64,000 nt of DNA from Wuchereria bancrofti (GCA_005281725.1 SSBO01000014.1:1773292-1837291); one strand, 5' to 3'; positions 13,784-27,500 are shown, counted from the stretch's first letter. Notes: generated by a model from the sequence alone, not told the origin. Program-made: numbers and translations.

Positions 13784-16150
13784 AGCAAATTTTTTTTCTT
13801 ATTCTAAATAAAAGAAGGAAAGTGAACAAAAAAAGGGGCAAAATTTGCTTAAATCGTTTCTTTTTTAGAAATAATTTTTTTTTTTAATTTTAATATTAAA
13901 AAAAAGAAATTTAATATTGAAACCGAAAGTTAAGGTATTATAGAAGCAAACGAGAGAAACAGAGAAAATTCATAAATAGTTGAAGTATTTCAGCACAATA
14001 ATTCCGGATCCGTAACTTATCGTTCCTCCCTATTTTCAGTTTCCATTCCAAAATAAGTAAATTATTTTCTTGAATACCGTCAAAAATGATTGCGTATTTT
14101 TCTCTTATTTGATTATGCAGTACGTCTGTTAGGATTCATTGTAATAAATAGCATGTCGTATTTCACGGGATTTTTGGTTGCCCACGTATTACGTATGTAT
14201 GTATCATCTACGTAATGATGGATAGCCAAATGAGAGTAACATGTAATAATATTGAATATGTATTACGATTGATAGAATTTATGGCATACGTATTTCACGG
14301 AATTTTTACGTTGACGAAAAAAGCTACTCATTTGTGTATTTAATCAAGGTTGCATCACTCGTTTAGTTACTGCGCTATGAATTTTATATTTATGTTAAAA
14401 TAGCGATTAAAGCTGAAAATAAGAATTATAATTTGATAGAAATGATAAAAATGATAACTTCATTTACTTGTCTTGCGTTTCACGTCTACTCAAATTCATA
14501 TTTTCTCACTTATTACACGCTTCCTAATAATCCGTGTATTTTAGAAAAGGTCACAGCGTTGACAGTTTCAATATGTTCCAATGCTTGTAAATGCATTTGA
14601 AAGTGAAAACATACATGCATTATATTCAAATATCAACAATTTGTCAGTAAGTTTAACTGTGCTTACATTTCTAAATTTTGTGATAAATTATGATTTAAAT
14701 TAATGAATTTCATTAAATTTAAATAAAACAGTTGGTGATTTTTCAATCGAATAAGAAATTGGAGAAATATTCCTTCCAATCTTTTATCCAAATATGTAAT
14801 TATAATATAATACAGCAAAATATATTTCCGAATGCTTCAAGTATATGTTAGTCGGATTAAGGCCGATTAATCCGTATGAACCGAAGACCGAAAGCTTTGG
14901 GATACTAATCGTTCATTAAGTAGATCGAAGGCAATGATTGAACAATTAGAAATGTATGCATTTTGCTGGTCTCTTTGACCACTCGTCTAAAACTCTTGAT
15001 TCGCACTCCACAACTTGTAAATTCATATTTTCCGGAGATCTGGAGCAAAAATGAATCCGGAAATATAAACAATTTTACTCAGCACAAATTCGTCTACCTT
15101 TTCATCTTATTATTGAACATTTTTCTTGAAATTAATATTGTTTTTTTTTTTTTCATTTTTTTAATAATTTGTGCATCACAGTATCGTATAGTTGCAAAAA
15201 AAAAATGGCTATAAATTTTTTTTGTTCAAAAAATTAAATTAACTTATGGCAACTCAAAATAACTCTCTAGTTCTTCAAAACCAATTAAATGCAGTATACT
15301 TATAATAAGTTAATAACACTTTCTTTTACTTATTTTCTTTCTGCAAATGGAAAGTAAAATTTTTTGTAGTAAAAGTAAAATCTTTTTAGAGTAAAATACA
15401 ATCCTCTTTTGTGAATAAAATATTGAAACTTTTTTTTCAATATATGGAAAATGACGTGTAGAAGGAGAAAAAAATTTTTATAAAACTCTTCAATAGTTAT
15501 TTATGGTGCAATTATGAACTTTACACTTTTAGTTATTAGAATTTTCAATTGATGAAAAAAAATACATATGTATATATATTCCGGAAATATTACAATTGAA
15601 ACTTGCCTTTTGATAGGTTTATTTCTTCATTCTTTTCCTCTTCAAATATTCCAATTTTAGTTTTTTCCGGTTTTTGTTATCATTCGTACCTTTTTTCTTT
15701 CTTCTTTTCGGCACTTCTTGCTATATTGTTTAATCGTTTTTATGATAAAATCCGATTGCCTTATCATAATTTTATTCAATTGTTCATCTTATCATTTCTT
15801 GCTGGAAAAATCAATATTTCCTTCTTTTTTTTTTGTTTGTAATTTATATTTTCTGTTATTACTATGATTTTTGATTATAATAAAACTCAATTTTTTATGC
15901 TATTTAAAACTATGATAAATGTTATTCAAAAAAAAAAAGCTATTTGAAAAAGTTTTCAAAAGAAAAGAAATACATCAGATGTCGCTGTACTAGAAAAATT
16001 GAAGAAATAATATTTTTAATCCGTTATAAGAATTAAATGAAATTCAGAACAAATTAATTATTTGTCTTTGCAAACAACTTTTAATGCCAAATAAAATTGT
16101 ATAGATTCAATGAAAGTGAAAAGATTAAACTTCTGCAAAACTTATTCTTT

Positions 16151-16163
16151 TTATTTTCTGCAG
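16151..16163 (+). promoter_or_regulatory. probable trans-splice acceptor of the PLP-enzyme gene
   Basis: TTATTTTCTGCAG ends 11 bases before the ATG at 16175 with only an A-rich leader between them. This matches the spacing expected for spliced-leader addition; cis-splicing of a 5'-UTR intron is the alternative. Confidence 0.45.
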
Positions 16164-16174
16164 GAAAAAAAAAG

Positions 16175-19100
16175 ATGCTTCTTGACATGCTCAAATTAAT
16201 AGTGTCACTCATTGTCATCGTTCATGTCATCTGTGTGACATCATTTTCATTACTTTCTCAAGCACCTCTTGATGAACAGAAACGTTCGTTTCCTTCTTTT
16301 TTAAATTTAATTTAAAAGTTAATCTTTTACATTGAGTAAAATCTTTTCATGCTAAAATTTGATTTTTTTTTTATCTTTTGAAAATCGATTCGTTTATTCT
16401 ATTCGATGAATGAATGATTGTTAGTGTATGATAGTTGCTAACTGAAGAAAAGTAAGCTTGTCAGGACAAAATGACATAAATCTTGAAAATTACCTGGACG
16501 TTTTGACCAATTACATAGCAGAAAATTAGACGTAATAGATAGATGTCAATGTTCATTTTAATATTAGTTTAATTTATTTTAAGCTAACATTTTTCTAGAT
16601 CTGGTTTTTTTTCTTGAGAAAAATCTGGAATTTGTGTTTTAAATTTAGTTTTACAATAAGATTTAAATTTAATATTGAACTCTTGTTTAGGTGAAAATTT
16701 GTGGCGTCGTCGTGCAATTGCTAAATTATGGGAAGAAAGAAGACATATGGGAAGGACACCAATGTTTAAACTTACAGTATGATATGCATATAATTGTAAT
16801 AGTGGCAATTAGTATCGTATGAAATGTTTTAGTAAGAAATAAAATTTACTGATATCATATCATTTATAAAAGAGATTGCATAAAAATATGAGAATGAAGA
16901 GAAAAAAAAGTAATAATAATTCATTTTCAAAAATTTTACTTAAGAAAATGAGTGTCTTTCTTTTTTTATAATAATTATTATTTCATCTAAGAAAAGTTAA
17001 TCAATATTTGTATAATTCGAATTATCATATAATCGATTGTTTATTTGCTAATAATTGATAAAGAATTTTCTCATTTTCCCTTTATTATTTTGTAATTTGT
17101 TCAGAGTCCAGGCTATGAAAATGTTGATTTTGTGTTCAAGAATGAGTCAGCATCAAGGACAGGTAGTTTAAAGCATCGTTATTCCTGGGCGCTAATAATG
17201 TGGGCTATTGTTGATGGTAAAATTGGTGAGAATACGACAGTTTATGAGGCAAGTTCCGGGAATACAGCAGCAAGTGAAGCATATATGTGTCGCTTAATTG
17301 GAGTAAAATTCATCGCTATCGTAGGTATTTCTTTTATATTTTACTAGAAAAAAAATATTTTCAAATTTTCTTCTTTTTTAATTTTCCTCAAACTCCTTTG
17401 CTTTTAACGTCATAATATATTGCTTAAATTATATAAAATTTAGCTTTTTGGAAATTAATTTTTCAAGTATTACAATTAACCATTTCCCATTTTTATTTAT
17501 AATAGCAAGCACTCAAATTGACAACTGTTCAGTAAAAAAAAAGTCTTTTTGCATATTGAAATTTATATTTTTAATATAGATTGATCCAAATTTCTTTCTT
17601 AGACTGTTTCGAAAATTAGACATTAGGATGATGAAATGATGTAAATGTCAAATATTGAATAAAAGGTAATTTATAGGTACCAAATTCAATCGAACAAGTA
17701 AAAGTTGGACATATTCAGTCGTATGGTGGCGATATAATCAAGACAGATTTAGGTGATCGATTAATTCGTGCTAAACAAGAAGCCGTAAGAAACAATGGCT
17801 TTTTCATGAATCAGTTTGCTAATTCGGATAAGGCTGAGGAATATCATGAAAGTAAGTAATTTCAAGTTGAAGGAAAAATCTAGTACTGATGATTGGTAGA
17901 ATTTAAAGCAAATTTAGAAATCTTGACCAGTTCTTGACCGGTCAATTTAAATCTTGACCAGCTTTATTTTCAGTTATCATTTTAACATATTTCTCAAAAA
18001 TTCATAGGACTGTAAACTATGTGTAATGTTTATAAAACAAGCATTTATTATTTTTTTTAAATAACATTATTTGTAGACAAAATTGAATTCAACAGAATAT
18101 TATCACTGATTTCTAAATTACAGTTACTGAATTATCTTTTCATATGTGCTTTTCCATTTTGACAGTCATATTTTACAAAAATTTCCTGTTTTTCTTTTTT
18201 CCGAATATGTTCATACATATAAACTAGCCAAATGTTATCAAAAATTGGAACAGCAAATTAATTTCCACTTTTTTTCAAATATCTCATAAATTTCCCTTCT
18301 GTAAAGGAATAGTTTCATGAAATTTTCGAGAAAATAATATCATTCTTGATTTTAATTACTCCATATAAATGATTTAGATTTCAGTTACTTTAGCTTAATT
18401 AATTCAAATTATGACAACATTTATGCAAGTTTCAGAAAGCTTCAGTATCTTGGAATTTGCTCTTCCATTTATCTGAAGACGGAAAAAAGTTGTGAATGAT
18501 GAAAAGTGCACCTTATCAATAATAATTTTGATTATTATATTTTCGTCCGATAAGCTGCTTTGATTGCTGATAAATTGATTAAAATGTTTAGGTGGTAATT
18601 ATCCATTGGAAAGCGTTAATTTGATGCATGAAGTGTTGGCGCAAATACGAGAAGATCTCAACCAAACAATCGAAGAGCCAAATTATTTTGTTCATTCTGC
18701 TGGAACTGGTCCATATTTCCATCAGTCTTATTTGAACTTTTTTTTTTTCAAACATTTCCATAGAAATACATATGTTTGGATTTTGGTGATACTATCGTTT
18801 TTGTGATGAAGCTTAGAAAGTATGATGAGATGGATGGAGGAAACAGTAAAATACGGAATAACGGATTTGCTTTCCGAACTTTGTTTTCCATTTGTAATTA
18901 TTGATTCTAAGTTACGAAAAGAAATTCAAATTATTTGAAAATACCTGATTGTTTGGATAGGAGGAAAAAATATAACATAGATTTCTTTTCCTTAGTGAAC
19001 AAACAATTATGCAATTAGTTAGCAATTAATTATTTAAATAAATTTTTTTCTTTTCCTTGTTTTGTTTAATGTTGGTAAATTTTAAAATTTAAGTTTAACT

Positions 19101-20977
19101 ACAAATACAATAAGGTAGTTGTTACTGTATTAAAAATTTAACCAAAAAAACTGAACCGTTTTCTTTTTCTTAAGTGGTAATATAGATTTATAGCAATGAA
19201 AAAAAAAACTGAAAATATTGAATTTAATTGATAAAAAATTATTAATTATTAGTACCTTTACAGGTGGGACAATATCATCCATTGGACGATATGTTAAAAA
19301 ATATGGTCTGAGAACAGAGGTTGTACTTGCTGATACACAATTTTCGGTATATTATGATTATGTTATGAACGAACGATTTACGAATGAAAGCGGTAGAGAT
19401 GTTTGGGTGATACCTGGGATGGCAGGTATTGGATTCGGTGTTATGGGACCGGTGAAACACGGTGTCACATCGAGGTAACTGCGCTGTAACCTGTGTTCTG
19501 TCAGGAGCGAAACTTATTGCTTTAAGATTTGATGATGAAAAATTTATTTATGAAATATGGGAAAGAAATTTAATGACTGATGCAAAGAATGCTATTAATT
19601 AATTTATTTATTTACCTACTTATTTACTTTATTATTATTATTAATTATACAATTATTAAAGGAAATACGATGTTTCTCGATTCATTGGTTAAATATTAAA
19701 CAATTATTTACTAACAGTTTGCTAAAGGTACAAACTTCAGTTTATTGCGAGCGGTAATTGACAGAGCCATTAAAATTCCTGATATTGCATCAACCGCAGC
19801 AATGGCAGTTCTGAAAAAATTAGGTATAAACGGTGGTACCAGCACTGGGACTAATTTCATAGCAGCATTACATCTGGCTGCAACGCATGAGTAAATAAAA
19901 TTTGTTTGTTTATTTATTTCTTCATTTGATCATTTATTGGAGAAAAATAAGAAAGTATAAATAAAGGAATAAAAGATGAATGAATTGGAAGGAACTAATT
20001 TAATATTATAATTTTATATGGTCTTTGATACGTCTGCTACTAGTTTTTTCTAGCAATTATTTTGTTTTGTATTTAAAATTTAAATCAAATTTTGACGTCT
20101 AAATTTATCAATCATTTGTGATATAACAGCAAATATAATTAGAAGTATTGTAATTATTGTTCAAATAATCATACATAGCTTTGGTACTACAAGAAAATTT
20201 TAGCTAAATGTAATGAATTTAATTAGATTTGGATGCAAAATAAGAATTTGAAAACTTATTATTAGTTTAAACTATTAATCGAAACCGTTCAAAATATTTG
20301 TTAAATTACTTAATAATTAATTTTCAGCAAAGCTTCACTCTTTAACAATCAACGATTAATAATTGCCACAATACTGGGTGATACTGGTGATTACTACGAA
20401 TCGTCGTACTACAACAGAACATGGATCAGTGAAAATTTCAGCGTTCACGGTGGACTCGAAGTATATGACTGTTGGATTAAGGTATTAAACAGTTATACCA
20501 TTAATCTCAGTAATTAATATAATTAATAAAATGTTTTGGGCAGAAGAAAATTTTGATAGATTTCTAATAAATTTCATACGGATATTACTGGTAATTTTTT
20601 ATTAATTTAAATATTATAAGCTTGAAATTATAGCATTTTAAAGTAATGAATTTAGTTACTGATTTGTTCATATTAATTGCTCATTTTTCTAACTAACTTG
20701 ATTATTCACTTTAACATCGTTTTTCTTTCTTTCATTTTTTTAAAATCTTCCAAAATTAAATTTTCTTCATTTTTCTCATTTCTTTTTATTTTGTTTAAAG
20801 GAAAAAGAAAATGTTATATATTATGAAATCGAAGCGGAAAAAAAGCTATTTTAGGAAATTGAGGAGGCATTTAAATTTGGATCAGATCCACTGATTTCCG
20901 GACATGAACGATGTGATCAAGCCAATGCGGCCAACATGATCGATTTCCGGAGTCGACGAACAACATGTTGCTTGTAA
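16175..20977 (+). CDS. secreted PLP fold-type II enzyme, cysteine synthase/CBS-like
   Basis: Nine exons: 16175-16283, 16691-16776, 17105-17320, 17677-17851, 18592-18708, 19264-19474, 19741-19890, 20328-20481 and 20855-20977, joining in frame to 446 residues. The PALP fold is clear. SLKHR places the Schiff-base lysine at residue 88, SSGNTA (115-120) is the substrate/cofactor loop that reads SGNTG in canonical cysteine synthases, GTGGT (233-237) binds the PLP phosphate, and GGTSTGTNF (from about 336) should contact the pyridine nitrogen. Unlike cytosolic relatives it starts with a strong hydrophobic leader (residues about 7-25), and the mature part has several N-glycosylation sequons (NES, NTT, NQT, NRT, NFS). 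No CBS regulatory domains are seen. The substrate cannot be read from sequence; cysteine synthase, cyanoalanine synthase or a degradative lyase are all possible. Confidence 0.85.
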
Positions 20978-21562
20978 CTCATTCAGTTTCTCATTTCTTT
21001 TTGCATTTTTTACTTTCTTTAATGCTTCTATTGGAATTGAATACGATTAATTATGATTTTGATTTCAATTTCGATTTTAGAATGGCTTTGAATTTTCAGG
21101 ATTAATTTTAGCTTTAGCTTTTCTTTTCTCGGAATAATTTTGCATCATTTTTTCTCTTTCTTTTGAATATTTTAGATAGTATCATTTTTTAAATAATGCA
21201 GTAATTAGTGATATTACTAGGTGAAAGATTGTCAACACAAAATGACAAAGTAGTGGAGGAATTTGCAACAGAGAATGAAGTATTTTGCACTAAAATATAA
21301 CTTAACATAATATTCAACACTAAAATCAATAAATATATTTCCATCACACTCATTAATGTAATTATCGCATTTTTTTTTTTTTTGAAAAAGAGATTAAATT
21401 GTACTAAAAATTATTCGCTTGGTATAAAAATTTAATTTGCACCAATAATTCATTGTTAACTCACATCTGAAACATTATTGCTTTTCTTCTTATTTTATTC
21501 CAAATCTCGATTAAATTAAGGAATCAAATTATCGAATTCAGTTTAGTTTTCTTTTATCAAAG
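20978..21562. other. shared 3' region of two convergent genes
   Basis: AT-rich 3' flank between the PLP-enzyme gene and the proline-rich membrane-protein gene. Apart from an AATAAA at 21328 and a T-run near 21370, nothing stands out. Confidence 0.6.
21328..21333 (+). terminator. possible polyadenylation signal AATAAA
   Basis: Canonical AATAAA about 350 bases after the stop of the PLP-enzyme gene. The hexamer is common by chance in such AT-rich DNA, so this is only a candidate. Confidence 0.3.
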
Positions 21563-23577
21563 TCATTCTTTTGGGTGATGAGCTGCTGTGAAGAAATTTG
21601 GTGGATAATATGCTTCGCCCTCAAATACCCATGGCTTTTGCTGTGGCATCTAAAAAATACATTCATAGAATAATTAGTTTTTATTCTAAAAACAAAAATA
21701 TTTTTGGTTAATTTGATTAATAACAATTTATTTAATGTATTGATTTTTACTCCTATCAATCATTAACATTTCATTATTATCATTTCGTGAATCTCTTGTT
21801 ATCATTGAATCATTCTAAATTGATCTGAAAGGTTGACACTGTCAACTTTATACGATTTCCATCTATGTTCTGATGTATCATTTTTTTTTTTTTTTTGAAT
21901 TATTTTTTTTTTTCAGTTGAAAAGAAAAATTTTTGGTAAATTGATTAATAGTAATTTACTTAAGTTAGAGAATGAGAACTGTTCAAAATTATTGTAATGA
22001 ATGTTATCGAAAAAGAATGCAACCGTACAATGATTTCAATGATAACTGTTAAAATTTTGGTACGAACAAATTCATTACCATACTTTATGGTACAGTTAGT
22101 GCTTTTCCGGTTCTTACTATTCACATTTATAAGATACATTAATTTTCATTATGCTTTGAAATGCTATTACTTTAAAATAAATTATTTTAAAATGCTATTT
22201 GAATAGTTAAAGAAATACATGATTTAAAACACTTTTCTAAAAATTAAAAAAATTTAAAATTACTCGAAATTAAAAAGAATCAAAGTGTAAGTATCGAAAA
22301 CAAAGTTTTAGATTTGAAATTCATACATATTAAATGAAAAAAAGGAGAAAGAAATATGGATGTATAATTGAAATATTTCAAACAATAAACAGTCGTACCT
22401 CTTGTTTATCAAATGGACCCCATTCCAATCCAGTTTCATTTGGTTTGTTAAAATTTTTCTTGGCTTCCTACAAAAATTTAAGGTTAAGGCTAAGCTTTCT
22501 GGGTAGTCGTCATCTAGGTGCTTCTATTGGTGTTCTTTTGCTAACACTTACAGGAAATGTTGATGAGAAATGAATTTAAAGCAAAATGTGGAAATAACTT
22601 CAATGTATTACCTGAACTTCAACCGGAGATACAGTCGGAATAGCTGTTTTTGCTGATGAAACTGGTGAAGGCTGAGGTGCAGGAGGTGGTGTTGGCGGTG
22701 CAGGTGATGGTAACTAAAGGAAGGGAGAAAATTAATGCTGCAATCTAACAAGGACCTGAATTCATGGAATTGGTTCGAAGTTAAGATGAAAGTTTCAGGA
22801 ATATTCATCGTACGGTGCCATATCGACACTGCTTTGGTACCATTTCAGAAAATATGATGAAAAATGAATTTAAAGCAAAATATAAAAATGACTTCAATGC
22901 ATTACTTTAACTTCAACCGGAGATACAGTTGATATTGTCGGAATAGCTGTTTTTGTTGATGAAATTGGTGAAAGTTGAGGTGCAGGAGGTGGTGTCAGCG
23001 GTGCAGGAGCAGGGGATGACGGTGTCTTTTTGAAATTAATTTCTTTCTCTTCAATGACAATTCTTTCTTTTATATCACCTTTCTTGCTTACTTTCACCTG
23101 TGAAACACATTGCTATAAGGCGAAACAATTCACCCGAATCTTTACTCTGATTAATTGCCAGTAAAAATTGAGAAATATGATTTGGAAAATAATTCAACTA
23201 ACAAATTTCTAATAACAGTTGACCTAAGATTATGGACGATATTGAGACTTCATTAGAGTAAATGAGATTGAAACAGGTGGAAAGGAGAAGGAATTAGAAA
23301 CATTACAGTGTTTTCTTCTATTATATTAAACGAAAGATAAAGATCGGAGTAAAAGACACCTTTTCCTACCTATATTCCAGTATTTCAATTTCAATTTCAG
23401 TGAAGTATTAATGAGTAACAAATAATTTAATTGAATTCCATTGAACACCTTTTTCTGACTTTTACCCTTTGTAAGGTTTCTTCTTTTTTCCTCTGACTTT
23501 ACTTTTTCGAGTTTTTGCCAAAGAAGCCATATAAGTAAAGCACAAATTGTACACAAAATAAGATCCAAACCACTCAT
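21563..23577 (-). CDS. single-pass proline-rich membrane protein, unrecognised
   Basis: Five exons (minus), all junctions in phase 0: 23577-23449, 23097-22906, 22713-22612, 22467-22399 and 21649-21563, giving 192 residues. Residues about 4-20 form one membrane segment (LDLILCTICALLIWLLW), followed by a lysine-rich stretch, an acidic/basic linker, then two homologous proline-rich blocks built on P-APxTPPPAPQxSP and KTAIPT. The C-terminus (residues about 142-192) is not proline-rich and contains NETGLEWGPFDKQE and PWVFEGEAYYPPNFF. Exons 2 and 3 arose by tandem duplication. The chosen ATG overlaps a two-codon upstream frame. I do not recognise the family; a small organelle or ER membrane anchor is possible, but nothing in the sequence proves it. 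The last two exons rest on splice sites and composition only. Confidence 0.65.
22561..23020 (-). repeat. tandem exon duplication (22561-22710 and 22855-23020)
   Basis: Two copies offset by about 294 bases match through the intron flank (TGAATTTAAAGCAAAAT), the donor site and most of the proline-rich exon. The upstream-exon copy (22855-23020) carries an extra 9 bases near TTGATATTG. Differences are mostly single substitutions, so the duplication is old enough to have diverged but remains in frame. Confidence 0.85.
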
Positions 23578-24536
23578 TTCATCCCAAACCAACCGTCTCT
23601 ACTATATGTAAAAAAGTCAATGACTTCAAAAGGAAATATGGAAGAATTTAAATGATAACTCCATTCCTGATTCTCCATTTGTTTCTTGATCTGTCCGGAA
23701 GGAACTTGACAACACTTCGGAACTAGCATATGGCAAGTTTAACAAAAAGTTCATTTTCACTTTACGAAAACTTTGCACCACAGTGCTTAGTTAAACTGAA
23801 AGCAACTTCAATTTCGATTTTTAGGGTTTTAAATCAAATTCAAACCCCCTATATATATATACAAAATTAATGAAGTGCACCAAAACATCTGTTCATTTTT
23901 ATTTGAATAAAAAATGCATTCATCAACATTACCATAGTCTCTCGATAATTACATTTCTCATTGCAAAAGTAAATTTTGTTAGTGCAAAGCAAATATTTTG
24001 GGTATGTCATCATTAGGATTACTCGGTCTAACACTTCACTAACCCAATGAAACGAAGCCTATCACATGCAGTGCTTCTTCAAACGGTCTTCAGTACTAAA
24101 TGCTAAACGACTTCGTTTAAAACAGACAAATATTCGGTTCATTAAATATTCAATTATTCTGACAAAAACCATGGAAAACTGATAATCACTGATATTAATG
24201 ATAATAACTAAAATAAAGTAACATGAAATGAGTCAACCTTTTCTTGTAAAATGAATTCTTAGAGATTTAGGATTATTCGCAACACCTGATATTGATGTGG
24301 CAGCAAAAACTTGAACTAAGGGGTTAAGGAAGGATATAAACAAGGTTTTCAAAAGAGATCACTTCGAATTACAACAGCAACAAGCAGTGATAGCAACACC
24401 TTGTATCGTTAAATTGTTAACAACATCATAACTTTCACTTTTTCATCGACATATTATCATTTCGAGAAATCAACATCGAAAAAAAGATAAAGTTGAATGA
24501 GATCGAAAAGAATTTATCAAGTTTTAATACTTAAAA
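23578..24536. other. intergenic spacer between two minus-strand genes
   Basis: About 960 bases between the DNAJC8-like stop and the ATG of the proline-rich gene. AT-rich, with a short (TA)n near 23850. No gene or RNA was seen. If the two genes are co-transcribed this would be the intercistronic region. Confidence 0.55.
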
Positions 24537-27500
24537 TTACTTCCCACTCGTTTCGAGCTTTATTTTTGGTGGTTTAAATGCTGTTCCTTTCAGCGATTTT
24601 CCTTCGCATTCCTTTTTTGCCTTTTTTGCCATGAATTGCCTCCATGTACCTCGGCGTTCATCACGTGACTCCTTAAAATTGATCAGTTCTAATGCAAACT
24701 CTCAATAATATTTACTCATAAAGATATTTGATTTCCTATAAGCATATAAAACATCAATTGGAAAAAAAATGAAAATTAAATTCAGTTTGATCAGAACAGA
24801 ACCATTTTTATAAGAAAGGAACGAACAAATAATTTCAAAATCTCTTTCAATTTTTGTTCCTACAAATACTTGAAACCATGACAATTTAAACAATACTAAA
24901 TTAAATCAAATGGCTATTTCGAATTCTNTGAAAATTAAATTCAGTTTGATCAGAACAGAACCATTTTTATAAGAAAGGAACGAACAAATAATTTCAAAAT
25001 CTCTTTCAATTTTTGTTCCTACAAATACTTGAAACCATGACAATTTAAACAATACTAAATTAAATCAAATGGCTATTTCGAATTCATTTTTTTCTAAAAA
25101 AATTACTTCATAATTTTTAGCGAATTCTTCCTCTCTTTTCCTTTTTTCTGCAGCTGCAAGCATTTCCTCTGCTACCCTTCTCCTGGAATATCCATAATTA
25201 ATTTTAATCTCACGAGTAACAAAGCAAATAAGACAAACTGGTTTATGTCCAAGAAGACCACACCATTGCTCAGCAAAGTCTCATTAACATCATGAATAAC
25301 TGTACTGAATATTGAAATTAATCAATTTACTCCATAAATGACATACTTCAAATTGTAGAATAAAACAGAATGTTACGGAAGAATGAACTAACTTCTCTTC
25401 ATTTGCTCTGTCTTCCAACATTTTCCTCTTTTTCTCACGATCAGCAAACACCTAAACATCAAGAAGTGATCAAAGCAGAAAACACACATTACACACACAG
25501 AAAAAGTACAAAATTCCAATTATAAATTACATTCATCATTTCAGAGACAAAATACGATAATGTTTACTAGTTGATAAAAAAATGATTTGTTATAAAGCTT
25601 TGTCTTACATTCCACTTCAATGAATGATGCAAAAAAAACTGAAAACGATGAATATGACACTTTCTTGTGTTCCAAAGTATCGAAATGGAAAGGCAAAACA
25701 TGCAGTGACATTCAGAAACAAAATAAATAGCAAACCTTTGTGACTACCACCCAAAGTGCTTTATTGTATGCAGCTGGTTCATCTTCGGGTATTTTATCAC
25801 CTTGACCATTCTTCTTTTGTTTACGTCGTTTTTCGCTCATCTGTAACTAATACTGCTTATATGATACAATTAGCACACCAGACTATTTTTTAACAGTATA
25901 TAAATGATTGTGTAATTAACTTCTAATAATGTATGGTTAATAGATGAAACTGGTGGAAGAAATTAAAATAAATCCAACTTAAGAAATTACAATAAAAAAG
26001 ATTCAAATAATTCAACTTTTTTCTTAAAACTATGCATGGCAAAATGCATTGTAGATGTAATCGTCAACAACTTTACTGGCTCGTAATACTTTATGAAATT
26101 TCTCAATTTCAGCTTTTAAATACTTAAACTACAATTATCACAAATGTCGAGCTCCAAGTGAAACTCATTATTTTGTGTAAGCTTATATATTTATTGGAAA
26201 TATTGGTACTAGTTTCATAAACAATGAAAACATTGAGAATGCAAATCAAGAACAGATTTAGATAATGCAGAATCAAAGTGACTTGAACTTACAATGATTG
26301 CTAGACGAGCTCTTGCTTCTGTATAGGTCTCCCGACATTTCGCCAGTTCATCTGGATCTTCGATCATTTTTATAGCCTTTTTCACTACTGAAATCATATT
26401 GTGCATTGCAGTACAACTGTCACATCCAATAAACTCATTTGATAGAGAAATTTTATAACTGATTTATCCGGAAAAATTCCTGATTATTTGGGAAAAAGTT
26501 CAGCTAAAAAATTCAATTAACTTTCTAGGAAACTTGCCATTAGATGGAATATGAGTTATTCATTCAAATGAATCAGAAAGAAGTGCGATCTGGAAATTAT
26601 CATCGCCCAACACAATCGAAGGAGGGAAAGGAGAGTAACGGGAAATTCATAAAACGTAATTACATGAGCTCCTAAATTTGAAATTAATTTTAGGTGTTCC
26701 AAATCTCTTTTGAAAAAGAAAAAGATTTCTTACCATCAAATGCACGTTCAGCTCTTTCACGATCATCGGTATTTTTGTCCGGGTGAATAAGCAAAGAAAG
26801 CTGTAAAGTCCAGAATAAAGGAAAAACTGAAATAGAAATATTGAAGAACTCAAAAACCCCTAAAGAGTGAGTTTACAAATCAAAGATTAATGTCAAAAAT
26901 TAGATTCGTCACGAAACCTTATTTTTTGATGAAAAAATCGTTACCTTTTTATACTTCTTCTTAGCCGCCTCAACATCTGTATCTGGATCAATTTGCAAAA
27001 CCTGAGGAAAATTATACACGATTCAGTACAGATCTTACTTGATTCAATAATTTAATCAAATTTAATTTAATGGAACTCAGTGAATCATTGCAGTAATTTC
27101 GTCACTGTAGATGCTGATGCATAAAGCTGTCCTTAACGAACAGCTACCAAACTACCTAATTTCTATTTGACATCAATAATTTGAATCAATTGATCCTTAG
27201 TCATTGAAGCAATAATGTCTCTTAAGTTTCTTAATTCATCGTCATGCATAGGATAATAAAACCCGTCAACTGCTCCGCTATTATAAAATACTTAGATCAA
27301 ATTATGCAAGAACCAAATTTCCCAATAACCTAATTAAAAAGTATAATGCACATAAATAATCATAAACTATCACCTCAAAAGGATTTAAATTCAGGTAAGT
27401 GGAGCCAGGACGTAATAAACGATCAATTTGTTGCTTTGACGTTAATACCGAATCTCTCTTCTCGGTTTCTTTCAACTAAAACAATAAATCAAACAATTTT

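Larger units (their letters stand above)
8706..16174. other. 7.5-kb gene-poor intergenic region
   Basis: Lies between the divergent starts of hst-2 (minus) and the PLP-enzyme gene (plus), so it should carry the promoters of both. It is very AT-rich, with many poly-A and poly-T tracts. No frame longer than about 95 codons has protein-like composition, and no tRNA or rRNA was seen. It contains a CA/TA microsatellite (13708-13783) and two copies of a CGTATTTCACGG element followed by a T-run near 14157 and 14287. Confidence 0.6.

Noticed and set aside
13590..13887. His/Thr-rich frames
   Set aside because: Translation of the CA/TA microsatellite.
14150..14310. Two CGTATTTCACGG elements as a possible transposon end
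   Set aside because: Same orientation, only about a dozen matching bases plus a T-run, and no target duplication or coding sequence nearby.
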